40,122 bases of DNA from UBA4572 sp049965515 (GTDB lineage: Bacteria > Nitrospirota > Leptospirillia > Leptospirillales > Leptospirillaceae). The position numbers were made by a program, and so were the translations under genes. Below, piece after piece: positions 1 through 7,639 of this stretch. The first letter of the stretch is position 1, and every line of letters starts with the position of its first letter. The notes below the pieces were generated by a model. The model was given only the letters and a program-made list of their open reading frames with translations, ran no database searches and was not told where the DNA came from. The stretch is from NCBI GenBank assembly GCA_049965515.1, contig JBMFWG010000017.1, positions 1-40,122 of the forward strand, written 5' to 3'.

Positions 1-19
1 CTTAGTCCGCCGTCGGAAT

Positions 20-64
20 CCCCTTCCTTTCCGCTTGCAAGGCTTGCGAAGCGAGAGGAAGGGG
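20..64. other. Long imperfect hairpin in the 5' flank
   Basis: Nine-base perfect arms (20-28 with 56-64) continue inward through CGCTT at 32-36 paired with AAGCG at 49-53 and a short GC step, leaving a small loop. There is no T-run directly after it, so it is not a textbook intrinsic terminator. It may end or stabilise the transcript of a gene lying upstream of the window. The pairing is seen; the role is inferred. Confidence 0.45.
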
Positions 65-92
65 AGGATGTCAATTTTCCTTCCTGTCAGTC

Positions 93-121
93 TTGGAAAA
101 TACTCCCGTCCGTGATATAGT
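93..121 (+). promoter_or_regulatory. Candidate sigma70-type promoter upstream of bamA
   Basis: TTGGAA at 93-98 and TATAGT at 116-121 are separated by exactly 17 bases. The -10 box matches 5 of 6 consensus positions and the -35 box 4 of 6. This is the best promoter-like pair in the 289-base leader and would give a 5' UTR of roughly 160 bases before the bamA ATG. The rest of the leader (122-289) holds no gene that I can see, only two CTCGAG palindromes (122-127 and 168-173) and a run of seven T. Confidence 0.4.
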
Positions 122-289
122 CTCGAGGGTTTTTTTGCATCATTGGACAGTTCATTGCCAATCATGTCTCGAGTGACCACCATTTGGAATCCACGCCATC
201 AAATCAGGATATTCCTTGAACACAGGATGCCAGAGATCGGGAAAAGGCCGGACGGAAGGCCAGGACCTCTCCTTCTTCAGCCTTGAGCC

Positions 290-2731
290 ATGATATCTTT
301 CCCCTTGTCTAAAGCCCGATCCGTCTTTGTATCCCTCTTCAGGCCACGGATCCCCCCTTCGGACATGAGGTCCTTTTCCCCGCGTTGGCCCCCCTTTCTA
401 GTCCTTTTGTTCTTGTCGGCTATTGTCTCGTTTTCCCTGGTGATTCTCCCTTCCGCGTTTGCCGCCTCCGCCCAGTCTTCCGGGGCGCTCTTGCCGGTAC
501 TTGTCACCCGTATTGAGATCAAGGGAAACAAAAAAATCGATGCCTCGACCATCCGCCAGAAAATCCATACGAAGGTGGGAGATCCCTTCTCCCAGACCTC
601 CCTTTCTGGGGACATCAAGGCCCTCTACCAGACGGGATATTTTGATCATATCGAGGTCTATGCCAAAGGATTCGAGGGAGGAGTTGCCCTGACATTCCGG
701 GTGACTGAGCGTCCGACCGTCGAAAAGATCAGCTTCATCGGGAACAATAACCAGTCCGACTCTGATCTCAGAAAAAAACTGACCATTCTTCCCGCGTCCT
801 TTTACGATGGATACGAAGTTCACGAGAATGTCCGTCGTATCGAAGCGTTGTACAAGAAGTCGGGATACTACAATGCCTCGGTCGTTCCGCTGACAAAAAA
901 AATGTCCAACAACAAGGTGGAGCTGGTCTTCCTCATATCCGAAGGAACACTGACGCACATCACCAAGGTCACCTTCATGGGGAACAAGGCCTATTCCGCC
1001 TCCACCCTTCAGAAAAAGATCAAGACAAAACCCTACTTCTGGCTGACCTCCTGGTGGACCGATTCCGGCATCTACAAGAAGACCCAGACCGAACAGGATA
1101 TCGAACGCCTCCGCGACTTCTATCTCAATCATGGCTATATCAATGTGGCCATCGGCGAACCGAAAACGATCTTCCACGATCACAGGAAGACGATGGAGAT
1201 CCAGTTCCCCCTGACCGAAGGAGATCAGTTCCGCATCTCTCATGTAGGAGTCTCGGGAAACAAGCTCTTCACGAAGAAGGAGGTCCTTGAGACAATCAAG
1301 ACCAGGCCCCCTCAGATCTTCTCCCGAAAGCGCCTCCAGAAGGACATCAATAACCTGACCCGGAAATATGGTCACAAAGGATATGCCTTTGCCATCGTGA
1401 CCCCCCAGATCGTTCCCAATATCCGCAAGAAGACGGTGAACCTGACCTTTCTGATTACCGAAGGGGGACTTGTCCACATTCGCAAGATCAATATTGCCGG
1501 AAACGAATTGACACGGGACAAGGTGATCCGACGTGTCCTGGGCGTTCAGGAGTCGGGAATCATGGACACGCAAGCCCTCCAGGACTCCTACCGGAACCTC
1601 AACAACCTGAACTTCTTCAAAAACGTCCAGATCGTTCCCCAGCAGGTGGGCGACAACCTCGTCGACCTGAACGTCAAGGTGAAGGAAAAGCCGACAGGGA
1701 CCTTCTCGATCGGAGGCGGATACAGCACCCTCTTCGGCGTCATGGGGATGGCCACCATCGCCCAGAACAACATCTTCGGAACGGGCGACTCGGTCAGCCT
1801 CTCCGGCGAACTCGGCGGGTTCATCACGATGTATTCGCTTACCATCACGGATCCCTACTTTCTTGACACCCCCACGGCGGCGACGCTGTCGTTCTTCGAC
1901 ACCTTCATGGACTACTTTACCTACTGGAATAGCGCTCTCGGAGGTTCGTTGAGTCTGACCCGCCGATTCGGGTATTATTTCTCCACGTCCCTTTCGTGGC
2001 TTGTGGAGTCGGAGCAGATCTTCCTTGTGGCGGTCACTCCCCAGCAGGCTCAGGAGGCCCCGGCTCTTGCCCCCTTCCTTCAGCAAGTGGGCTACTGGAC
2101 CCAGAGCGGACCCTCTCTGGGCTTTTCCTACGACCGGCGGGACAACTATCTTCTTCCCCATAGCGGCTACCATATCTGGGGAAATATTGGCGTCTACGGA
2201 GGCACCTTCGGGGGCGATACCGCCTTCTATCAGATGACGGGAAATGCAACCCTCTTCATTCCGATCACAGAGAAGTCGACGCTCTCCTTCCATTTTGCGG
2301 TGGGAACGGAAAATCCGCTGGGTCCCGACGGTTTCATCCCGGTTTGGGACAGGTTCTATGTCGGCGGCATCTATTCCAACCGGGGCTACAACTTCGGATT
2401 TGCCGGCCCCATGCCCTTCGGATATCTCGTGGGCGGAACCTCCGAGCTTATTTTCAACGCCGACTATGTCTGGCCGATCTTTGCCAAGTTCGGCTTCTAC
2501 GGAGACATCTTCTTCGACAACTCCGGCGAATACCTCCCGGGCCAGCCAATCTCCCTGGCGGGATTCGATTGGCCAGGAACGGGGATCGGCATCATGTGGA
2601 ACTCTCCCATGGGTCCCCTGACGCTCGATCTTGGATGGCCGCTGGCCAACAATGCCTATATCCAGGGATTCCCGGGCAACTACCCCGGTCCTGTGGTCAA
2701 CTTCGAAATGGGATCTTTGTACGGCGGATAG
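290..2731 (+). CDS. bamA: Outer membrane protein assembly factor BamA
   Basis: BamA is the central Omp85 component of the BAM complex, which folds and inserts beta-barrel proteins into the outer membrane. The 813-residue product has a hydrophobic signal segment at about residues 33-58, then five POTRA repeats, each opening with a beta strand followed by a G-N turn (for example IEIKGNK, VTFMGNK, INIAGNE). A roughly 330-residue C-terminal 16-strand-type barrel follows, with an NRGYNFG loop-6 motif corresponding to the VRGF motif. Length matches the family. ATG 290 gives 25 extra residues before a second in-frame ATG at 365 that sits right before the signal peptide; neither has a strong ribosome site, so the start is uncertain. 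The C-terminus ends SLYGG rather than in an aromatic residue. It is followed by ompH/skp and the lpx genes, the usual order. Confidence 0.95.
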   Translation: MISFPLSKARSVFVSLFRPRIPPSDMRSFSPRWPPFLVLLFLSAIVSFSLVILPSAFAASAQSSGALLPVLVTRIEIKGNKKIDASTIRQKIHTKVGDPFSQTSLSGDIKALYQTGYFDHIEVYAKGFEGGVALTFRVTERPTVEKISFIGNNNQSDSDLRKKLTILPASFYDGYEVHENVRRIEALYKKSGYYNASVVPLTKKMSNNKVELVFLISEGTLTHITKVTFMGNKAYSASTLQKKIKTKPYFWLTSWWTDSGIYKKTQTEQDIERLRDFYLNHGYINVAIGEPKTIFHDHRKTMEIQFPLTEGDQFRISHVGVSGNKLFTKKEVLETIKTRPPQIFSRKRLQKDINNLTRKYGHKGYAFAIVTPQIVPNIRKKTVNLTFLITEGGLVHIRKINIAGNELTRDKVIRRVLGVQESGIMDTQALQDSYRNLNNLNFFKNVQIVPQQVGDNLVDLNVKVKEKPTGTFSIGGGYSTLFGVMGMATIAQNNIFGTGDSVSLSGELGGFITMYSLTITDPYFLDTPTAATLSFFDTFMDYFTYWNSALGGSLSLTRRFGYYFSTSLSWLVESEQIFLVAVTPQQAQEAPALAPFLQQVGYWTQSGPSLGFSYDRRDNYLLPHSGYHIWGNIGVYGGTFGGDTAFYQMTGNATLFIPITEKSTLSFHFAVGTENPLGPDGFIPVWDRFYVGGIYSNRGYNFGFAGPMPFGYLVGGTSELIFNADYVWPIFAKFGFYGDIFFDNSGEYLPGQPISLAGFDWPGTGIGIMWNSPMGPLTLDLGWPLANNAYIQGFPGNYPGPVVNFEMGSLYGG

Positions 2732-2782
2732 AGGAGGTGAATATTCCTCTCTCGATCTGATTTCATCCCGGCTTTCCGAAGA

Positions 2783-2817
2783 ACGCATCAGGAGGCTTAG
2801 ACTTTAAGACGATGCGT
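2783..2817. repeat. Inverted repeat before ompH
   Basis: ACGCATC at 2783-2789 is perfectly complementary to GATGCGT at 2811-2817. The interior contains AGGAGG (2790-2795) and a small CTTA/TAAG stem. A separate 6-base arm pair, AGAGGA 2730-2735 with TCCTCT 2745-2750, spans the bamA stop. Together they give a structured bamA-ompH spacer that may act as a processing or attenuation element. Confidence 0.35.
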
Positions 2818-2847
2818 AAATCGCCAGACTTCACACAAGGAGATCGA

Positions 2848-3429
2848 ATGACACGATTCAAGCTTTCCGGGACGGCTTCGGCCCTCCTTCTTGCCGCCTC
2901 CCTGGTGGCACTGGGACCCTCTCCTGCCCTTGCCAAGGAACGAATTGCCGTCGTGGACATCCAGCAGGTCTTTCAGAAAACCGACTTGGGAAAGTCCATT
3001 CAGGCCCACCTCAAACGTTATGCCGACCGCCGCATCACCAAGATGCAGGCCGAGCAGAAGGCCCTTCAGGACGAGCAGGGACAGATTCGCCAGCAGGTGG
3101 GAGTGATCAGCAAGGATGCCCTCAGAGCCAAGGAGCTTGAGTTCCAGAAGAAGGTCCAGGACTTCCAGAAGCGCCAGCAGAAGATTCAGACAGAAATTGC
3201 CTCGGAGAGTTTCGTTCAGTTCCGGAAGTTTTTGAATGCCGTCACCAAGGCTTCGGACAGCCTCGGGAAGAAGTTTGACTTCTCCATGGTCATCTCCCAG
3301 CATCCTCTTCGGGTTCCCCTTGGGCCTTATCCCCCGCCCTTCCAGTCCCCGCGCTATCTTTACATCAAGACCGATGCGGATATCACCCAGTCCGTCATCA
3401 AATACGTCAACGAGCATGCGGGACAGTAG
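2848..3429 (+). CDS. skp: OmpH/Skp-family periplasmic chaperone
   Basis: Skp binds unfolded outer membrane proteins in the periplasm and delivers them to BAM. The start is set at ATG 2848 because AAGGAGA (2837-2843) lies just upstream and because it begins a clean signal peptide (MTRFKLSG, hydrophobic core, cleavage after ALA). ATG 2812 would add 12 residues and has no site at proper spacing. The mature protein starts ERIAVVDIQ, the usual OmpH opening strand, then a long charged Lys/Gln/Glu-rich region (about residues 50-135) that should form the two tentacle helices. A Pro-rich insertion (HPLRVPLGPYPPPF) lies near the C-terminus where most family members have a short turn, before the closing TDADITQSVIKYV segment. 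It lies between bamA and lpxD, as in many Gram-negatives. Confidence 0.88.
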   Translation: MTRFKLSGTASALLLAASLVALGPSPALAKERIAVVDIQQVFQKTDLGKSIQAHLKRYADRRITKMQAEQKALQDEQGQIRQQVGVISKDALRAKELEFQKKVQDFQKRQQKIQTEIASESFVQFRKFLNAVTKASDSLGKKFDFSMVISQHPLRVPLGPYPPPFQSPRYLYIKTDADITQSVIKYVNEHAGQ

Positions 3430-3465
3430 GATCAAGGAGTCAAGTCTGGCAAGGAGGGAGTCTCT

Positions 3466-4533
3466 TTGATCACCCTTGCCCAGATTGCCTCCCAGGTCGG
3501 AGGAACGCTGATCGGGTCGGACGGATCACTGGAGATCCGTTTTATCCGCCCGATGAATGAAGCCGGTCCCCATGACCTGACCTTTCTTTCCAACCCCAAA
3601 TACCGAAAGGCCGTTCCCCATCTCAAGGCCGGGGCAATCCTCGTTCCAGAGATTCTTGCCGAAGCCTCCATTCCTCAGGTTGTCGTGGTCTCTCCCTATC
3701 TGGCCATGGCAATTTTGCTCCAGCATTTCTTTCCCTTGCCCTCTCCCAAAAACGGAGTCTCCCCCCAGGCCGTCGTCGACCCCTCTGCACGAATCGGAGA
3801 CGGGGTCGAAATCCGGGCGGGCTGTGTCGTGGAAGCCGGAGCTGAAATCGGAGACGGAACCCTGCTCTTCCCGGGATGCGTGGTCGGAGCCTCGGTAAAA
3901 ATCGGAAAACACTGTGTTCTCTATCCCCGGGTCTCCCTTCTTGATCGGGTCCGCCTGGGCGACCGTGTGATCATCCAGAGCGGGGCCGTCATCGGCTCGG
4001 ATGGATTCGGCTTTGCAGAGGGACCGGAGGGTCGTCGGGTCAAGATCCCCCAGACGGGAACGGTTGTCCTCGAAGACGATGTGGAAATCGGCGCCAATGT
4101 GACCATCGACCGGGCCACCTTCGGGGAGACCGTCATCGGCCGGGGAACAAAGATCGACAATCTTGTCCAGATTGCCCACAATGTCCGGACCGGAAGCGAC
4201 TGTGTCATTGTTGCCCAGGCGGGGGTCTCGGGCTCGACAAAACTCGGGGATCGCGTGGTCCTGGCGGGCCAAGTGGGCGTGGTCGGACACATCGAAGTAG
4301 GTTCAGGCTCCATGGTCGGGGCCCAGTCCGGCATTGCCCATTCCTTAGAGCCCAATTCCCGGGTCTCGGGTAGCCCCGCACTTCCTCATACCCTGTGGCT
4401 CCGGATTCAGGGAGCTCTCAAGGGCCTTCCTCAGCTCATGCGGCGTGTCTCCCGGCTCGAAAAAGCAGTGTTTGCCCCTCATGAAGCTCCTCCTGCAACC
4501 CCCACTTACGGAGAGGACAATGGGACCCATTGA
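3466..4533 (+). CDS. lpxD: UDP-3-O-(3-hydroxyacyl)glucosamine N-acyltransferase LpxD
   Basis: LpxD catalyses the third step of lipid A synthesis, adding the N-linked 3-hydroxyacyl chain from acyl-ACP to UDP-3-O-acyl-glucosamine in the cytosol. The 355-residue product has the N-terminal uridine-binding domain (residues 1-95), then a left-handed beta-helix of hexapeptide repeats (about 100-290) with the catalytic-type histidine in QIAHNV (H238), and a short helical C-terminus. The start codon is TTG 3466, supported by the strong ribosome site AAGGAGGGAG at 3451-3460. It overlaps the start of fabZ by 14 bases. Confidence 0.95.
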   Translation: MITLAQIASQVGGTLIGSDGSLEIRFIRPMNEAGPHDLTFLSNPKYRKAVPHLKAGAILVPEILAEASIPQVVVVSPYLAMAILLQHFFPLPSPKNGVSPQAVVDPSARIGDGVEIRAGCVVEAGAEIGDGTLLFPGCVVGASVKIGKHCVLYPRVSLLDRVRLGDRVIIQSGAVIGSDGFGFAEGPEGRRVKIPQTGTVVLEDDVEIGANVTIDRATFGETVIGRGTKIDNLVQIAHNVRTGSDCVIVAQAGVSGSTKLGDRVVLAGQVGVVGHIEVGSGSMVGAQSGIAHSLEPNSRVSGSPALPHTLWLRIQGALKGLPQLMRRVSRLEKAVFAPHEAPPATPTYGEDNGTH

Positions 4534-4969
4534 AATCGGAGAGATTCTCTCCATTTTGCCTCACAGGTATCCCTTTTTGCTCGTGGACAGGGTCCTGGAG
4601 GTGGAGCCAAACCACCGGATCGTGGCTATCAAAAACGTCACCATCAATGAGCCCTTCTTTCAGGGGCACTTTCCGGGAACGCCCATGATGCCGGGAGTTC
4701 TTCTCGTCGAAGCCATGGCTCAGGTGGGGGGGATACTGGCCATCTGTTCGGGTCAGGAAAAGGAGGATCACATCCCTTTTTTCCTGGGAATTGACGATGC
4801 CCGATTCAGGCGCCCGGTTCTTCCTGGGGACCAGCTACGAATCACAATGACCACGCTCAAGGTTCGGGGAAGCTCCTGGCGGATGGCCGGAACGATTCAT
4901 GTCGCCGACTTGCTCGTCTGCGAAGCGACCCTTCTCGCCATGATCCGCAAAAAAGGAGAAGGCGCATGA
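4520..4969 (+). CDS. fabZ: 3-hydroxyacyl-ACP dehydratase FabZ
   Basis: FabZ dehydrates 3-hydroxyacyl-ACP in fatty acid elongation; 3-hydroxyacyl-ACP is also the acyl donor of LpxA and LpxD, so its place here balances phospholipid and lipid A. ATG 4520 is preferred over upstream in-frame codons because GGAGAGGA precedes it and because the 149-residue product then has normal family length. Hot-dog fold signatures are present: LPHRYPFLLVDR at 13-24, the GHFPG motif with catalytic H50, and LLVEAMAQ with catalytic E64. It overlaps lpxD by 14 bases and lpxA by 4 (ATGA). Confidence 0.95.
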   Translation: MGPIEIGEILSILPHRYPFLLVDRVLEVEPNHRIVAIKNVTINEPFFQGHFPGTPMMPGVLLVEAMAQVGGILAICSGQEKEDHIPFFLGIDDARFRRPVLPGDQLRITMTTLKVRGSSWRMAGTIHVADLLVCEATLLAMIRKKGEGA

Positions 4970-5823
4970 CCCGAAAAAAAGAAGCCGAAGATCCCTCCCG
5001 CAGCTATGCCGAAGGAAAAGTGGCTGTTCACCCCTCTTCGTCCGTTCACTCCCGGGCCATTCTGGAGCCCGGAGTCGAGATCGGTCCCTACTGCACTGTG
5101 GGGGAGAATGTCCGAATCGGCGTGGGAACACGCCTTCTTTCCCATGTTGTGATCGATGGCCATACTGTCCTGGGCGAAAAGAATGTCATTTATCCCTTCA
5201 CGACCATCGGCATGGCTCCCCAGGACCTCAAGTACCGGGGCGAGCCCTCCCGGACCATCATCGGCTCCGGAAACACGATCCGCGAATCGGTTACCATCCA
5301 TCGGGGAACCGAAGGCGGCGGGATGGAAACGGTGCTGGGAGACAACAACCTTCTCATGGCCTACTGCCATGTGGCCCATGACTGCAGAATCGGCTCCCGG
5401 GTCGTCATGGCCAACTCGGCGAACCTTGCCGGACACATTACGATCGACGACGGAGCGATCATTGGCGGGCTTTCCGGAATCCATCAGTTTGTGCGCGTCG
5501 GGCGATTCGCCATGGTCGGAGGAATGAGTGGCGTTCCCAAGGATGTGCCCCCCTTCGTCTGGGCCTCGGGGAACCGGGCCTATCTTTACGGGCTGAACCA
5601 GGAGGGCCTCCGTCGCAACCACATCTCTCCCGAATCGATCGCCCTCCTCAAAAAGGCCTATCAGATTCTCTTTCGCTCGGGGCTTCCCATGGCCCAGGCG
5701 CTCGACCGCGTGCGGACTACCCTGACGATGACTCCCGAAATCACCCACCTTCTCGAGTTCATTGAATCCTCCGAGCGAGGCGTTCTGACCTCGCCCCGGG
5801 GAGGAGGGGAGGGAGACCTTTGA
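4966..5823 (+). CDS. lpxA: UDP-N-acetylglucosamine acyltransferase LpxA
   Basis: LpxA performs the first committed acyl transfer of lipid A synthesis, 3-hydroxyacyl-ACP onto the 3-position of UDP-GlcNAc. The product (285 residues; E. coli 262) has a hexapeptide-repeat beta-helix from about residue 20 to 200, the HVAHDC motif with the presumed catalytic His at H138, the QFVRVG and GGMSGVPKDVPPF segments, and the C-terminal helical domain starting NQEGLRR. The extra length is a polar N-terminal extension of about 15 residues and a Gly-rich tail. ATG overlaps the fabZ stop (ATGA). Because an oxidoreductase of the GnnA type lies downstream, the true substrate could be a 3-amino analogue of UDP-GlcNAc; the sequence alone does not decide this. 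Confidence 0.95.
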   Translation: MTRKKEAEDPSRSYAEGKVAVHPSSSVHSRAILEPGVEIGPYCTVGENVRIGVGTRLLSHVVIDGHTVLGEKNVIYPFTTIGMAPQDLKYRGEPSRTIIGSGNTIRESVTIHRGTEGGGMETVLGDNNLLMAYCHVAHDCRIGSRVVMANSANLAGHITIDDGAIIGGLSGIHQFVRVGRFAMVGGMSGVPKDVPPFVWASGNRAYLYGLNQEGLRRNHISPESIALLKKAYQILFRSGLPMAQALDRVRTTLTMTPEITHLLEFIESSERGVLTSPRGGGEGDL

Positions 5824-6650
5824 CCTCCGAAATGGCCGACTCCGTCGCGCCCACCGATCCTGTCGGCATGATTGCCGGAAATGGGTCGTTCCCTTTGATT
5901 TTTCTCGAGGCGGCCCAAATGGCCGGCATTCGTGTGGTCGTCGTCGCCCACGAAGGCGAAACCGACCCCTCCATCGATGCAATGGGGTTCCCGGTGCGAT
6001 GGATCCGTCTGGGACAGGTGGGGGCCATCTTCGACACCTTCCATAAAAACGGCATTACCCAGGCCGCCTTTGTGGGAGGCGTGAGAAAGCCCCGCCTTTT
6101 TGATCTTCGCCCCGACTGGAAGGGAATGATGATCCTGGGTCGACTCTCCCGTTACCACGATGACGAGGCCCTTCGGGCCCTTGCCGAAGAGTTCGAAAAG
6201 GAAGGAATCAGGATCGTCCCCTCGACACTTCTTCTTCCGGACCTTGCGGCACCCGTTGGTCCTTTGACCCGCAGGAAGCCCTCCGCATCGGAGGAGACCG
6301 ACATCAGGGTGGGTATCGAGATCGCACGCATCATCGGGCCCGCCGATCTCGGCCAGTGTCTTGTGGTACGGGAGAAGGTCGTCGTGGCGGTCGAGGCGAT
6401 CGAAGGAACCGACGAGACGATCCGTCGTGGCGGGCGCTTCGGCGGGGAGGGGGGCGTGGTAGTCAAGATGGCAAAGCCCGGTCAGGACCTGCGCTTCGAC
6501 CTTCCGTCGGTCGGCCCCGAAACCATCCGGACGATGATGGAAGCCAAAGCCCGGGTCCTGGCTGTCGAAGCGGGAAAGACCCTCCTCTTCTCGCGGGAGG
6601 AGACCCTGGGTCTTGCGGATTCGGCCGACATTGCCGTGGTGGGAATCTAA
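5820..6650 (+). CDS. lpxI: UDP-2,3-diacylglucosamine pyrophosphatase LpxI
   Basis: LpxI hydrolyses UDP-2,3-diacylglucosamine to lipid X and UMP, replacing the unrelated LpxH of enterobacteria. The 276-residue product has the family N-terminus MIAGNGSFPLIF (about 17-28), the AFVGGVRKPRLFDLRPD block, and the C-terminal half with VVREKVVVAVEAIEGTDETIRRGG and the closing AGKTLLFSREE segment. The likely start is TTG 5820, forming a TTGA overlap with the lpxA stop; ATG 5832 is an alternative four codons in. It sits between lpxA and lpxB as expected for this pathway. No lpxH is present in the window. Confidence 0.9.
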   Translation: MTSEMADSVAPTDPVGMIAGNGSFPLIFLEAAQMAGIRVVVVAHEGETDPSIDAMGFPVRWIRLGQVGAIFDTFHKNGITQAAFVGGVRKPRLFDLRPDWKGMMILGRLSRYHDDEALRALAEEFEKEGIRIVPSTLLLPDLAAPVGPLTRRKPSASEETDIRVGIEIARIIGPADLGQCLVVREKVVVAVEAIEGTDETIRRGGRFGGEGGVVVKMAKPGQDLRFDLPSVGPETIRTMMEAKARVLAVEAGKTLLFSREETLGLADSADIAVVGI

Positions 6651-7639
6651 TGAGCCTTGGCGAAAAAGTCACCGTCGGTGTTGTCGGAGTCGGCTATCTC
6701 GGACAGCACCATGCCCGGGTCTTTTCTGAACTTCCCCATGTCAGTCTGGCCGGCATCCATGACAACGATACTCGCCGGGCGCAGGAGATCGGCGCACGGC
6801 TCAAGGTTCCCGTCTTCGACTCCCTCGAGGCGCTCATCGACCAGGTCGATGCCCTCTCCGTGGTGACGCCCACAACCACCCATGCGGACATTGCGCTTCG
6901 CACCCTGGCGCGGAAAAAAGTCGCCCTCTTTCTCGAAAAGCCCATTGCCGATACCCTGACCGACGCCCGAAAGATCCTCGACGCCGTGCGCGAGGCAAAG
7001 GTGCTGCTTCAGGTTGGGCATATCGAACGCTTCAACCCGGGCGTCGTCGCCATGCTCGAATCGGGAGTCCGCCCCGCCTACATTGAAGCCCAGAGGCTTT
7101 CTCCGTTCGGTCTTCGGGCCACGGATGTTCCTGTCATTGTCGACCTCATGATCCATGACATCGATATCATCCTAGCTCTCGTCCGCTCCCCCATCCAGAC
7201 GATGCGCGTGGTGGGAACCCCCGCCATCACCCCCCATATCGACCTCGCCAATGCCTGGCTTGAATTCGAGAACGGATGCCTCGCCCAGGTGACCGCCAGC
7301 CGTGTCTCTCTCGACAAGCTCCGGAAGATCCGGGTTTTCGACCGTCGTGGTCTTTACTATTCCCTGAACTACGATACCCGGGAGTTGGCCATGGCGACAG
7401 TCAAGCTTCAAGCGAGGGCTCTTCCCGAGATCTCCCGCTCCACGAAGAGCTTCCCGAGCGAGGAGCCCCTCAAGAAGGAGCTCTCGACCTTCATCGAGTC
7501 GCTTCGTCAGGGACTTCCGCCGCGCGTCTCCGGGGACGAGGCCTATCAGGCCCTTGAGGTGGCACTTGAGGTCAACCGGTTGGCCCACGAAAGCCTCGCA
7601 CGCTTCCGCGACTCTGACGAGAGCGATCCGTCCCCGTGA
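6650..7639 (+). CDS. Gfo/Idh/MocA-family oxidoreductase in the lpx operon (GnnA-like?)
   Basis: This is a 329-residue NAD(P)-dependent sugar oxidoreductase. The Rossmann motif GVVGVGYLG is at about residues 10-18, the EKP motif with the catalytic-type lysine at 96-98, and VGHIERFNP opens the C-terminal domain. The start is ATG 6650, overlapping the lpxI stop by one base (TAATG). Relatives sit beside lpxA/lpxB in several phyla. In Acidithiobacillus and Leptospira, GnnA of this superfamily oxidises the 3-OH of UDP-GlcNAc so that GnnB can aminate it, giving amide-linked lipid A chains. No GnnB-type aminotransferase is visible here, so a GnnA role is a hypothesis; the family assignment is firm. 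Confidence 0.85.
   Translation: MSLGEKVTVGVVGVGYLGQHHARVFSELPHVSLAGIHDNDTRRAQEIGARLKVPVFDSLEALIDQVDALSVVTPTTTHADIALRTLARKKVALFLEKPIADTLTDARKILDAVREAKVLLQVGHIERFNPGVVAMLESGVRPAYIEAQRLSPFGLRATDVPVIVDLMIHDIDIILALVRSPIQTMRVVGTPAITPHIDLANAWLEFENGCLAQVTASRVSLDKLRKIRVFDRRGLYYSLNYDTRELAMATVKLQARALPEISRSTKSFPSEEPLKKELSTFIESLRQGLPPRVSGDEAYQALEVALEVNRLAHESLARFRDSDESDPSP

Noticed and set aside
398..2788. 796-codon open frame on the minus strand opposite bamA
   Set aside because: It is the antisense shadow of a well-conserved gene: no family features, biased composition, and it covers bamA end to end.
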